Shown: in pieces, positions 9,252 to 20,114 of the stretch | Numbering within the stretch: the first letter of the stretch is position 1 | Layout of the letters: each line of letters opens with the position of its first letter | NCBI GenBank assembly: GCA_040285825.1 | Contig: JAUPSS010000001.1 | Span: 3,596,001-3,660,000 of the forward strand | Direction of reading: 5' to 3' | DNA from: Eukaryota sp. TZLM1-RC | Taxonomy: Eukaryota; Metamonada: BaSk clade | Length of the DNA: 64,000 bases | Translations under genes and position numbers: made by a program | The notes under the pieces: model-generated | What the model saw: only the letters and a program-made list of their open reading frames with translations | What the model was told of the DNA's origin: nothing | Database searches by the model: none

Positions 9252-10505
9252 AAACACGCTTTTCTTGATTCCAAATTGAAATGGACTGAAAAATTCCTTG
9301 ACTTTTTTCCCAATTCTATAGAAAACAAGAGACGCAAGAATTCTTGAAAACGATTCTCCAATTGCAATTGGACGGATTTTGGATTGACTTTTTTTGAGAG
9401 CAATTCAGCGAGCACTGGTCATCTCAAAAGGGACTTTAATTTTTAACGTAAGAAGATTGTTGAAAAAAAAAGAACAAGATCAGCAGCAATTTCAGGACAC
9501 TGTCCAACAGCTGATTTGATCATGTCAAGTTTCTACAAAGATGGCCCAGGAGCTTTTCCAGTAAGCATTTGCTGAATCAGTTTCAATACCTCTGAAGCAT
9601 TGACAGGATTTTCCAGCCAATAATCAACTGAATCTGGTTTAGTGCAATGAAAATTTTCTTCTGGATGAAGATGATTCAATTGGAACAATGTGCATTCATT
9701 ACATTCAGCTAAATCAGAAGAGAATAGACATTGTTTTGCAGATCCAAAACGTCCTTTTAAAGCTAATTTTCGCACTAATTTTTCTTTCGAAAAAACATTT
9801 TTTTTAAATTTGATTTTCTCGATAAAAGTTTTTTATCTTTTTTCAGAAGAAATTTCCAAATAGGCGTAACATCCCATAATCCTTTACGGAGATTTTCAGT
9901 AAAAGCACGAAGAACAACAGCAAAAGGTATCGAAGCCAACGGACTAAGCTGAGCAGGAACACGAATGGGACAACGTAGCTGATCAGCAGCAACACAAGAA
10001 TCACAAAAAAGTAAAGGTCGACCAGAATCATTGACAGCAACAAGCTTTCGACAAAAAACACATTTTTTTTCATCTTTTTGATCTTCTTTGTTAGAAGAGT
10101 TATCGGGAATCTCGCTTAAAAATTCATTTTCAGGATTGTGTGATAACGAAAAATTTAAATCAGTAGTTGCAGCACGAGCATTAAGTTTTTCCTTTTGAAT
10201 AAGCGGACAAGTTGCAATGTTATGTCCGGATTTTCGACATTTACTACATTTGCGGCGTGGTTTAGAAAAATTTTCATTTAAATTTTTTTCCAATGATTTT
10301 CCAGCATGGAGTGACAGGTGGGGAGAATGAGAACGATTGGTGGTTGAGGAGGTTGGTTTGTCAACATCACGTTCGGTACTTTTTGCAGTCCAGTCAGTAT
10401 CACTGAGAGTGTCTGACATAGAGACTGGAGGAATTCAATCGAACCGACAATAGAACGTCAAGTTGAGAAAAAGGAGGACGTTGAGAGTGAGTGAAAAAAA
10501 ACGTT
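9252..10505 (-). mobile_element. Lineage A retroelement 5' part, left arm
   Basis: On the minus strand it starts with the A leader (T run, then CACTCACTCTCAACG) near 10505, then the ATG at 10419, the zinc-finger region and the beginning of the RT (LALKGRFGSAKQ, TGKAPGPS). It decays through frameshifts and is cut off at about 9252, where the 5' leader of lineage B follows directly. The right arm carries the same arrangement inverted at 21701-22944. Confidence 0.7.
9775..10419 (-). CDS. Lineage A N-terminal zinc-finger protein region, 214 aa, left arm
   Basis: Starts MSDTLSDTDWTAKS, sharing the SDTDW motif with lineages B and D. Residues ~60-80 hold a CCHC knuckle (CSKCRKSGHNIATC) and residues ~125-150 a C4 motif (CVFCRK...LLFCDSC). 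It ends with a stop just before the RT, which continues in the next frame. In lineage D the same two parts share one frame. The protein copy at 21784 is the same at the residue level as far as I compared. Confidence 0.65.
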   Translation of the reverse strand: MSDTLSDTDWTAKSTERDVDKPTSSTTNRSHSPHLSLHAGKSLEKNLNENFSKPRRKCSKCRKSGHNIATCPLIQKEKLNARAATTDLNFSLSHNPENEFLSEIPDNSSNKEDQKDEKKCVFCRKLVAVNDSGRPLLFCDSCVAADQLRCPIRVPAQLSPLASIPFAVVLRAFTENLRKGLWDVTPIWKFLLKKDKKLLSRKSNLKKMFFRKKN

Positions 10506-11046
10506 TCTCTTTTGCTTTAAAATCCAGAGCAGCCACCGGATTAAGTTTTCTTCTGTGAACCAAAGTATCATTTGCAACATTACATGAGACAAAGTCAACA
10601 ATAGCTTCAGAATTATCAATCCAATCACAGTACACATCACCTCTATCATCAGAACCAAAATTATTCAGAGAAAGTGTTTCCTTCAGCAGGGGCTCTTTGA
10701 TACACGATATCCTTGCAGTTTGTGCCATATTGAAAACAGTGTCTCTAACAGCATCATGTAATGAAGAACGATAAGCTATCAATTTAGAGCAATTCAGAGC
10801 ATGGCGCAAAGTGAGTTGAGGTGAATTCGAACAAATACATTTTTCTTTTGATAATAATTGGTTAATGGGGATGTTCAAATATAATCTCATTTTTGTTACA
10901 AATGCTTCATTAGTGGCACACAATCCAAATCTTCGTGGTACAATGGTTACAAAAAGTGAAGAATCTGACGACTTGTTTTCACAAACACCCTTTTCCAATA
11001 ACAATGAGTGAAGATCTTGATTTAAAACAGCCGAGCTGCATATATT
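10506..11046 (-). pseudogene. Lineage A RLE fragment, left arm
   Basis: Encodes NQDLHSLLLEKGVCENK, the CICSNS...RHALNC knuckle, RSSLHDAVRD, KEPLLKETL, DDRGDVYCD and IVDFVSCNVAN, then breaks off at KAKEKR, where the 5' leader of a lineage A element begins. The C-terminal block is missing. Its upstream edge, near 11035, is the GCAGCTCGGCT motif that recurs as a breakpoint elsewhere. Confidence 0.65.
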
Positions 11047-11807
11047 ATTATTTCAGCAAAACTGTAAAGTTTAACTGTAAAGTTGAGGAAAACATTTCAA
11101 CATTTTGGTCCAAATTTGTGGCGGCAATTTTTCAAGTTCACAAGATAACTCATACAAATAAGGACTGCACTTGGGAACTAACAGATGAGAATCATCAGGA
11201 AATCTACGAGAAAATTCATAAATCAAATTTTTGCCACCCAAGAATGCTGATGGACAAAAAATTGAAGATTTAGTGAATCCAATACCACCCAAATTTGCTG
11301 AAGAAAATAAGTGACTTTTCAACATTCCTGGTTCTACATCCAATAAATCAGCAAAAAATTCTGTTCTCAATGAGTTCAATGAACGACAAAAATCTAATGC
11401 TATGGAAGGAGCACAAGATCTCAAAATGTGGGTTATTCTCCCAGTGTAGCAAATTTTAAGCATGAAAAATTTAATATGTTTTTCTATATCTAAAGAAGAA
11501 ATTGAATCAAGTTCAATTTTCATTTTTTCCAAAATAACTTGCAATTCATTCTGAATTTGAGGCACATTTCCTAACCAACAACCAAGGAACTTAAAAGCAT
11601 CACTACTATAATTAGTAAAAGGGACAATAGAATCGTTTATCACGAGGTCTTGAGCAGAAGAGCCAATCAGAAGGCATTTGCTGGCATTAAGATGAAGCCC
11701 AATATTTTCATATGAATCGGCAATTTCTTGAGCAACCAATTCTAGTAAATCAAATGAACCAATCAAGGATATATCATCCATATAAGCAACTATTTTTATA
11801 GAAGGGT
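11047..11807 (-). pseudogene. Lineage B RT C-terminal fragment, left arm
   Basis: Minus-strand frame from YPSIKIVAYMDDISLIG through the thumb to LPPQIWTK. The end near 11050 has small tandem repeats of the AACTGTAAAGTT stretch not seen in the right arm. Its 5' side (11807) is joined to an RT fragment of another lineage, and this marks the inner end of the large inverted repeat. Confidence 0.65.
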
Positions 11808-12052
11808 AAAACGATATAGAAGACGAAAGTAGGTCAAAGTTTTCATAGACCAATGTTGATGATTTTCCATAAATTGAATAGAAAAAGGCTCAACTTCAGG
11901 AAAATGCTTTCGCAGCAAAGGTAAAATGGAAGAACGAGATACAGAATTGAAAGCATTCTTAAAATCTAAATTGAAGATGTAATTAGAATCAGTAGAATTA
12001 AAAAACACATCCGACGAAAGAGCAGCAGAAGAAGCACCATCAATTGTCTTGA
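11808..12052 (-). pseudogene. Lineage H RT fragment
   Basis: About 245 bp encoding GIKTIDGASSAALSSD, NLDFKNAFNSVSRSS and the following palm segment. It differs from lineages A-E in sequence, so it is a distinct lineage seen only here. Its 5' side abuts the 3' tail of a lineage B copy. Confidence 0.55.
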
Positions 12053-13440
12053 TTTTTTTTAAATATAATTTTATTCCAAAACAATAAATCAACATCTAAA
12101 AAAATCATCTCTCCCAAAACAAAAACACTAGATGCAACTCTCTCATAGTGAGATCCAAGAGAAAGCAAAGCATCAGAAACCATCTTCAACATCCCCTTAA
12201 AAATAGAAAACACAATTCTATTTTGCCAAAACAATCTGTTGAAATTTCTGCCAGTTCTTCTCTTTTCAATCATTTCAAAATCATCCAAAAAACGTAAAGC
12301 AGTTGGTGCAAGTGAACCAAAAAGGGAAAATACAAATGGATACAAATTGTATTTTGCATGCTGTAGACTGGCCAATTTGGACAAAGGTTCATTGTATTTT
12401 TGAATTTAAAATTTTCAGCATTTGAAAGGGATTATGAATTTCAGAATTAACAAGCCTTTCATTTGAGGCATTACAAGGATCAACAGACATTACATCCAAT
12501 AAAATGAAGCTTCCATCTAATCCAGGTAATATGACATCACCTCTATTATTCTTATGAAAATCATTTTCAGCATCAAACAGATTTGACAACATAGGTTCCA
12601 AGAAGGATTCAATTCTATGAGATTTACACATACAATATAACTGGTCTCTTACAGCATCATGAACCTTGCTTCTAAAAGTAATAAAATGTTTACAATTTAA
12701 CAAATGAGTAGTTGTAATTTCTCGGGAACATTTACAAATTAAATTATGAGGTAAATTATCAGGCCAGATAAAGGAACGAAATCTCATATTCAGAGTCCAA
12801 GCAGAATCGGATAAGAGAGTACCATAAACTTGTGGAATTGTTGTTACTAAGGCAGAAGAAGTACTGTCACATATATCTTGTAAAAAGATTTGCAAAAGCG
12901 GGATTCTTTTTCTTGGCCAAGCCAAGTCTAACATCAAAATCCAAGCTTTCAAAAATCTTTGACAATTTTTGTTGAAGCTTTTTACAGCAAAACTGTAAAT
13001 TAAATAGAGATCGGTTTGGAATTTCTTGAATTGATTGAGGAAAACTTTTGGTCCAAATTTGTGGCGGTAATTTTTCAAGTTCACAAGATAACTCATACAA
13101 ATAGGGACTACAATTGGGGACTAACAGATGAGAATCATCAGGAAATCTACGAGAAAATTCATAAATAAAATTTTGCCACCACCCAAGAATGCTGATTGAC
13201 ACAAAATTGAAGATTTAGTAAAACCAATACCACCCAAATTTGCTGAAGAAAATAAATGGCTTTTCAACATTCCTGGTTCTACATCCAATAAATCAGCAAA
13301 AAATTCTGTTCTCAATGAATTAAAAGAACGACAAAAATCTAATGCTATGGAAGGAGCACAAGATCTCAAAATGTGGGTTATTCTCCCAGTGTAGCAAATT
13401 TTAAGCATGAAAAATTTAATATGCTTTTCTATATCTAAAG
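12053..13440 (-). pseudogene. 5'-truncated lineage B copy (RT thumb to 3' end), unit 1
   Basis: 3' tail at 12053; the 5' truncation falls at CTTTAGATATAG (13440). Single-base losses near 12397, 12430 and 13173, and an extra base near 12886, break the frame, giving open pieces at 12040-12384, 12389-13096, 12867-13202 and 13121-13408. The RLE core residues are otherwise readable. The sister copy at 17166-18560 shares the loss near 12430 but not all the others. Confidence 0.7.
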
Positions 13441-13876
13441 ATTTTTTTTAATTTTAATTTATTTTCAAAACCACAGTCTAAAAGTCAATATCTTCAAAAC
13501 AAGCTTCCACACCATCAAACCTTACAGCAGCAATGTTTTCATAATGTGCACTGACAGACATTAAAGCTTTCGAAATCATTTTAGGAATTGATTTGAAAAT
13601 AGTAAAAACAATACGATTTAGCCACAAGCGACGATCAAAACGCTTATTCATTCTTTTTTTCACAAGATTTTCAAAATCATCAATAAAATTCAAAGCAGTT
13701 TTTCCAAGACGACCATACAACGATATAGCAAATGGGCAAATTTGGTAATCTACATGGCGAACATGTTTCAATTCTTTTAAAGGATTTGCATACTTTTTCC
13801 GTTTGTACAATTCGGAGTCATCAAGGGGGGATACTTCGGATTGAGCATTTTTCAAGGCATTTTTCTTGCAAACATT
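13441..13876 (-). pseudogene. Lineage C 3' fragment, unit 1
   Basis: From the A-rich 3' tail at 13441 to the truncation at CKKNALKNAQSE (open frame 13478-13855, 125 aa). It is joined at 13876 straight to the poly(A) end of the next element, which itself ends in the same lineage C sequence. Confidence 0.65.
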
Positions 13877-14999
13877 TTTTTTTAATTTAATTTTAATTTA
13901 TTTTCAAAACCACAGTCTAAAAGTCAATATCTTCAAAACAAGCTTCCACACCATCAAACCTTACAGCAGCAATGTTTTCATAATGTGCACTGACAGACAT
14001 TAAAGCTTTCGAAATCATTTTAGGAATTGATTTGAAAATAGTAAAAACAATACGATTTAGCCACAAGCGACGATCAAAACGCTTATTCATTCTTTTTTTC
14101 ACAAGATTTTCAAAATCATCAATAAAATTCAAAGCAGTTTTTCCAAGACGACCATACAACGATATAGCAAATGGGCAAATTTGGTAATCTACATGGCGAA
14201 CATGTTTCAATTCTTTTTAAAGGATTTGCATACTTTTTCCGTTTGTACAATTCGGAGTCATCAAGGGGGATACTTCGGATTGAGCATTTTTCAAGGCATT
14301 TTTCTTGCATACATCCACTGTTACGACATCAACAACATTCATGACATCATCAAACGAGGGCACAACAACATCAGCACGTCGTTTTCCATATTCTGAATCT
14401 CTTACGCTTTCATTTATATCAAGAGACCTCAACAAAGGTTCTACAAAAGATTCAATATGATAGGAATTACACATTGCATGGATTTGATCTCTAACTGCAT
14501 CATGCAACGTAGAACGATAGGAAATATATCTATTACAATTAAATAAATGTGATAATGTCAAACCAGCTCCACATTTACAAAAACAAATCATTGGGCAAAT
14601 GCTGTAGACTGGCCAATTTGGACAAAGGTTCATTGTATTTTTTGAATTTAAAATTTTCAGCATTTGAAAGGGGATTATGAATTTCAGAATTAACAAGCCT
14701 TTAGAACGCAAGGAACGTAATGGTGGTTTTTCTGTGTTTTTCTGGTACAATGATCAGTTTTTGAATGAAAATTTTTTTGAGATGAATTTCGAGCATAGCT
14801 TGTATTGTGGGGAGAGTGGGGAAGTGAAGGAGATGAGCTTGTTCTGACTGGTAGAATCTTTGCCTGGGCGTTCCAATCAGTATCAGAGTCACTATCAGCC
14901 AAAGGCATCGTTTTGACAGAGAAACAGTACGATTGACGCCTTGACAGAAAGTAAAATATGAAAGGGTTGACTAAGGGAGGGAGAAAAAAAACTTTTTTT
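13877..14999 (-). mobile_element. Mosaic non-autonomous retroelement, copy 2
   Basis: Same structure and same two internal joins as the copy at 2807-3914, in minus orientation: B leader and N-terminus (MPLADSDSDTDWNAQAK at 14908), B RLE piece, lineage C RLE and tail. Small indels disrupt its frames (extra T near 14215, missing G near 14267, changes near 14580 and 14742). Confidence 0.7.
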
Positions 15000-16130
15000 A
15001 ATGCAGAGTAAAATAATTATATTTTTAATCTTGACTTTAAAAATGCTTTTAATTCTGTAAAGCGAGAAGCAATTTTTGAAGTAATTAAATTTGATTTTCC
15101 TGAGCTATCGAGTTTTTTCTACCATTTTTATGGGAAAGAATCAGATTTAATTTATAATTCATTTGGCCACCTAATCAAGAATTTAGATTTAGAATTTTAA
15201 TAGTTCAAGAGAATGATAATGCGCCGCATCATTTAGAATTAAGAGGATCTTAAATCTTAAATCATCTTCTGGTGTGAAGCAAGGTGAACCTTTAGGCCCG
15301 TTATTGTTTTGTTTAGCTATTCACAAAACTTTAAATATCATTAAGCAAAAATACCCTTCTATAAAAATAGTTGCTTATATGGATGATACATCCTTGATTG
15401 GTTCATTTGATTTACTAGAATTGGTTGCTCAAGAAATTGCCGATTCATATGAAAATATTGGGCTATATCTTAATGCGAGCAAATGCCTTCTGATTGGCTC
15501 TTCTGCTCAAGATCTTGTGATAAACGATTCTATTGTCCCTTTTACTAATTATAGTAGTGATGCTTTTAAGTTCCTTGGTTGTTGGTTAGGAAATGTGCCT
15601 CAAATTCAGAATGAATTGCAAGTTATTTTGAAAAAATGAAAATTGAACTTGATTCAATTTCTTCTTTAGATATAGAAAAGCATATTAAATTTTTCATGCT
15701 TAAAATTTGCTACACTGGGAGAATAACCCACATTTTGAGATCTTGTGCTCCTTCCATAGCATTAGATTTTTGTCGTTCATTGAATTCATTGAGAACAGAA
15801 TTTTTTGCTGATTTATTGGATGTAGAACCAGGAATGTTGAAAAGTCACTTATTTTCTTCAGCAAATTTGCGTGGTATTGGATTCACTAAATCTTCAATTT
15901 TTTGTCCATCAGCATTCTTGGGTGGCAAAAATTTGATTTATGAATTTTCTCGTAGATTTCCTGATGATTCTCATCTGTTAGTTCCCAAGTGCAGTCCTTA
16001 TTTGTATGAGTTATCTTGTGAACTTGAAAAATTGCCGCCACAAATTTGGACCAAATGTTTTCCTCAATCAATTCAAGAAATTCCAAACCGATGTCCTTTT
16101 AATTTACAGTTTTGCTGAAATAATTATATA
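15000..16130 (+). pseudogene. Lineage B RT fragment, unit 1, with an 88-bp foreign insert
   Basis: Encodes the palm from NLDFKNAFNSVKR through YMDDTSLIGS, then the thumb in a shifted frame (15636-16118), ending at NPFNLQFC equivalent codons. Compared with the copy at 20115, it carries about 88 bp of unrelated sequence at 15165-15252. The YMDD downstream of the insert is open from 15274. It then switches to lineage A. Confidence 0.65.
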
Positions 16131-17017
16131 TGCAGCTCGGCTATTTTAAATCAAGATCTTCACTCATTGTTATTGGAAAAGGGTGTTTGTGAAAACAAGT
16201 CGTCAGATTCTTCACTTTTTGTAACCATTGTACCACGAAGATTTGGATTGTGTGCCACTAATGAAGCATTTGTAACAAAAATGAGATTATATTTGAACAT
16301 CCCCATTAACCAATTATTATCAAAAGAAAAATGTATTTGTTCGAATTCACCTCAACTCACTTTGCGCCATGCTCTGAATTGCTCTAAATTGATAGCTTAT
16401 CGTTCTTCATTACATGATGCTGTTAGAGACACTGTTTTCAATATGGCACAAACTGCAAGGATATCGTGTATCAAAGAGCCCCTGCTGAAGGAAACACTTT
16501 CTCTGAATAATTTTGGTTCTGATGATAGAGGTGATGTATACTGTGATGTCATGAATGTTGTTGATGTCGTAACAGTGGATGTTTGCAAGAAAAATGCCTT
16601 GAAAAATGCTCAATCCGAAGTATCCCCCCTTGATGACTCCGAATTGTACAAACGGAAAAAGTATGCAAATCCTTTAAAAGAATTGAAACATGTTCGCCAT
16701 GTAGATTACCAAATTTGCCCATTTGCTATATCGTTGTATGGTCGTCTTGGAAAAACTGCTATGAATTTTATTGATGATTTTGAAAATCTTGTGAAAAGAA
16801 GAATGAATAAGCGTTTTGATCGTCGCTTGTGGCTAAATCGTATTGTTTTTACTATTTTCAAATCAATTCCTAAAATGATTTCGAAAGCTTTGATGTCTGT
16901 CAGTGCACATTACGAAGAAATTGCTGTTGTGAGGTTTGATAGTGTGGAAGCTTGTTTTGAAGATATTGACTTTTAGACTGTAGTTTAATAATAAATTAAA
17001 ATTTTTCAAAAAAAAGT
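16131..17017 (+). mobile_element. Lineage A/C chimeric RLE with 3' tail
   Basis: Lineage A sequence from GCAGCTCGGCT (16130) to GDVYCD, then a precise switch to lineage C at GATGTCATGAATG (16549), keeping the frame, and on to the C stop codon and A-rich tail near 17017. The C part plus the following piece are an inverted copy of 3915-4860. Confidence 0.7.
16167..16976 (+). CDS. Chimeric A/C RLE protein, 269 aa
   Basis: Residues 1-127 are lineage A (CICSNS...LRHALNC knuckle, HDAVRDTVF, KEPLLKETL, DDRGDVYCD) and the rest is lineage C (VVDVVTVDVC, KRKKYANPL, the C-terminal block, FEDIDF). The switch lies between the two halves of the predicted RLE core, so a complete chimeric core is encoded. 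The join falls in a stretch where the two lineages share TGTGATGTCAT-like bases. Whether it is active cannot be told from sequence. Confidence 0.55.
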   Translation: MLLEKGVCENKSSDSSLFVTIVPRRFGLCATNEAFVTKMRLYLNIPINQLLSKEKCICSNSPQLTLRHALNCSKLIAYRSSLHDAVRDTVFNMAQTARISCIKEPLLKETLSLNNFGSDDRGDVYCDVMNVVDVVTVDVCKKNALKNAQSEVSPLDDSELYKRKKYANPLKELKHVRHVDYQICPFAISLYGRLGKTAMNFIDDFENLVKRRMNKRFDRRLWLNRIVFTIFKSIPKMISKALMSVSAHYEEIAVVRFDSVEACFEDIDF

Positions 17018-17165
17018 AACAACAATTCCACAAGTTTATGGTACTCTCTTATCCGATTCTGCTTGGACTCTGAATATGAGATTTCGTTCCTTTATCTGGC
17101 CTGATAATTTACCTCATAATTTAATTTGTAAATGTTCTCGAGAAATTACAACTACTCATTTGTTA
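17018..17165 (+). mobile_element. Short lineage B fragment
   Basis: Encodes TTIPQVYGTLL to the THL knuckle, followed at 17165 by the inverted tail of the next lineage B copy. It is the inverted counterpart of 4239-4387. Confidence 0.6.
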
Positions 17166-18560
17166 AAATTTTTATTTTTAAAATTTAATTTTATTCTAAA
17201 CCTATAAATCAACATCTAAAAAAATCATCTCTCCCAAAACAAAAACACTAGATGCAACTCTCTCATAGTGAGATCCAAGAGAAAGCAAAGCATCAGAAAC
17301 CATCTTCAACATCCCCTTAAAAATAGAAAACACAATTCTATTTTGCCAAAACAATCTGTTGAAATTTCTGCCAGTTCTTCTCTTTTCAATCATTTCAAAA
17401 TCATCCAAAAAACGTAAAGCAGTTGGTGCAAGTGAACCAAAAAGGGAAAATACAAATGGATACAAATTGTATTTTGCATGCTGTAGACTGGCCAATTTGG
17501 ACAAAGGTTCATTGTATTTTTTGAATTTAAAATTTTCAGCATTTGAAAGGGATTATGAATTTCAGAATTAACAAGCCTTTCATTTGAGGCATTACAAGGA
17601 TCAACAGACATTACATCCAATAAAATGAAGCTTCCATCTAATCCAGGTAATATGACATCACCTCTATTATTCTTATGAAAATCATTTTCAGCATCAAACA
17701 GATTTGACAACATAGGTTCCAAGAAGGATTCAATTCTATGAGATTTACACATACAATATAACTGGTCTCTTACAGCATCATGAACCTTGCTTCTAAAAGT
17801 AATAAAATGTTTACAATTTAACAAATGAGTAGTTGTAATTTCTCGGGAACATTTACAAATTAAATTATGAGGTAAATTATCAGGCCAGATAAAGGAACGA
17901 AATCTCATATTCAGAGTCCAAGCAGAATCGGATAAGAGAGTACCATAAACTTGTGGAATTGTTGTTACTAAGGCAGAAGAAGTACTGTCACATATATCTT
18001 GTAAAAGATTTGCAAAAGCGGGATTCTTTTTCTTGGCCAAGCCAAGTCTAACATCAAAATCCAAGCTTTCAAAAATCTTTGACAATTTTTGTTGAAGCTT
18101 TTTACAGCAAAACTGTAAATTAAATAGAGATCGGTTTGGAATTTCTTGAATTGATTGAGGAAAACTTTTGGTCCAAATTTGTGGCGGTAATTTTTCAAGT
18201 TCACAAGATAACTCATACAAATAGGGACTACAATTGGGGACTAACAGATGAGAATCATCAGGAAATCTACGAGAAAATTCATAAATAAAATTTTTGCCAC
18301 CACCCAAGAATGCTGATTGACACAAAATTGAAGATTTAGTAAAACCAATACCACCCAAATTTGCTGAAGAAAATAAATGGCTTTTCAACATTCCTGGTTC
18401 TACATCCAATAAATCAGCAAAAAATTCTGTTCTCAATGAATTAAAAGAACGACAAAAATCTAATGCTATGGAAGGAGCAAAAGATCTCAAAATGTGGGTT
18501 ATTCTCCCAGTGTAGCAAATTTTAAGCATGAAAAATTTAATATGCTTTTCTATATCTAAA
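17166..18560 (-). pseudogene. 5'-truncated lineage B copy, unit 2
   Basis: 3' tail near 17166, truncation at CTTTAGATATAG (18560), the same breakpoint as at 13440. The frame is open for 379 codons (17390-18529) from MLKICYTG across the knuckle and RLE core but slips at a lost G near 17551, so the C-terminal block is read in another frame (17202-17504). Confidence 0.7.
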
Positions 18561-18998
18561 GATTTTTTTTAATTTTAATTTATTTTCAAAACCACAGTCT
18601 AAAAGTCAATATCTTCAAAACAAGCTTCCACACCATCAAACCTTACAGCAGCAATGTTTTCATAATGTGCACTGACAGACATTAAAGCTTTCGAAATCAT
18701 TTTAGGAATTGATTTGAAAATAGTAAAAACAATACGATTTAGCCACAAGCGACGATCAAAACGCTTATTCATTCTTTTTTTCACAAGATTTTCAAAATCA
18801 TCAATAAAATTCAAAGCAGTTTTTCCAAGACGACCATACAACGATATAGCAAATGGGCAAATTTGGTAATCTACATGGCGAACATGTTTCAATTCTTTTA
18901 AAGGATTTGCATACTTTTTCCGTTTGTACAATTCGGAGTCATCAAGGGGGGATACTTCGGATTGAGCATTTTTCAAGGCATTTTTCTTGCAAACATTT
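18561..18998 (-). pseudogene. Lineage C 3' fragment, unit 2
   Basis: Counterpart of 13441-13876 with the same ends and an open frame at 18599-18976 (125 aa). The conserved ends show the whole block was duplicated after these pieces were joined. Confidence 0.65.
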
Positions 18999-20114
18999 TT
19001 TTTTAATTTAATTTTAATTTATTTTCAAAACCACAGTCTAAAAGTCAATATCTTCAAAACAAGCTTCCACACCATCAAACCTTACAGCAGCAATGTTTTC
19101 ATAATGTGCACTGACAGACATTAAAGCTTTCGAAATCATTTTAGGAATTGATTTGAAAATAGTAAAAACAATACGATTTAGCCACAAGCGACGATCAAAA
19201 CGCTTATTCATTCTTTTTTTCACAAGATTTTCAAAATCATCAATAAAATTCAAAGAAGTTTTTCCAAGACGACCATACAACGATATAGCAAATGGGCAAA
19301 TTTGGTAATCTACATGGCGAACATGTTTCAATTCTTTTAAAGGATTTGCATACTTTTTCCGTTTGTACAATTCGGAGTCATCAAGGGGGGATACTTCGGA
19401 TTGAGCATTTTTCAAGGCATTTTTCTTGCATACATCCACTGTTACGACATCAACAACATTCATGACATCATCAAACGAGGGCACAACAACATCAGCACGT
19501 CGTTTTCCATATTCTGAATCTCTTACGCTTTCATTTATATCAAGAGACCTCAACAAAGGTTCTACAAAAGATTCAATATGATAGGAATTACACATTGCAT
19601 GGATTTGATCTCTAACTGCATCATGCAACGTAGAACGATAGGAAATATATCTATTACAATTAAATAAATGTGATAATGTCAAACCAGCTCCACATTTACA
19701 AAACAAATCATTGGGCAAATGCTGTAGACTGGCCAATTTGGACAAAGGTTCATTGTATTTTTTGAATTTAAAATTTTCAGCATTTGAAAGGGGATTATGA
19801 ATTTCAGAATTAACAAGCCTTTAGAACGCAAGGAACGTAATGGTGGTTTTTCTGTGTTTTTTCTGGTACAATGATCAGTTTTTGAATGAAAATTTTTTTG
19901 AGATGAATTTCGAGCATAGCTTGTATTGTGGGGAGAGTGGGGAAGTGAAGGAGATGAGCTTGTTCTGACTGGTAGAATCTTTGCCTGGGCGTTCCAATCA
20001 GTATCAGAGTCACTATCAGCCAAAGGCATCGTTTTGACAGAGAAACAGTACGATTGACGCCTTGACAGAAAGTAAAATATGAAAGGGTTGACTAAGGGAG
20101 GGAGAAAAAAAACT
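18999..20114 (-). mobile_element. Mosaic non-autonomous retroelement, copy 3
   Basis: Minus-strand copy with the B leader and N-terminus (ATG at 20029), the B RLE piece, and lineage C RLE and tail. Both frames are open: 19679-20029 (116 aa) and 19038-19745 (235 aa, RRADVVVPS ... FEDIDF). Of the two copies in the duplicated block this one is better preserved. Confidence 0.7.

Larger units (their letters stand above)
7940..11807. repeat. Left arm of ~3.9 kb inverted duplication
   Basis: Reverse complement of 20395-24262 across lineage B 5' part, lineage A 5' part, lineage A RLE and lineage B RT; paired coordinates sum to 32201-32203 along the whole length, so there are almost no indels. Differences are scattered single bases, plus small changes near 8490, 8153 and 11050-11090. 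Confidence 0.8.
12053..16548. repeat. Direct duplication, unit 1
   Basis: The order B 3' part (-), C fragment (-), mosaic (-), B RT (+), A RLE (+) is repeated at 17166-21582 with the same joins. The offset is about 5.1 kb until the 88-bp insert at 15165, then about 5.0 kb. The units diverge where unit 1 switches to lineage C at 16549. Confidence 0.75.
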
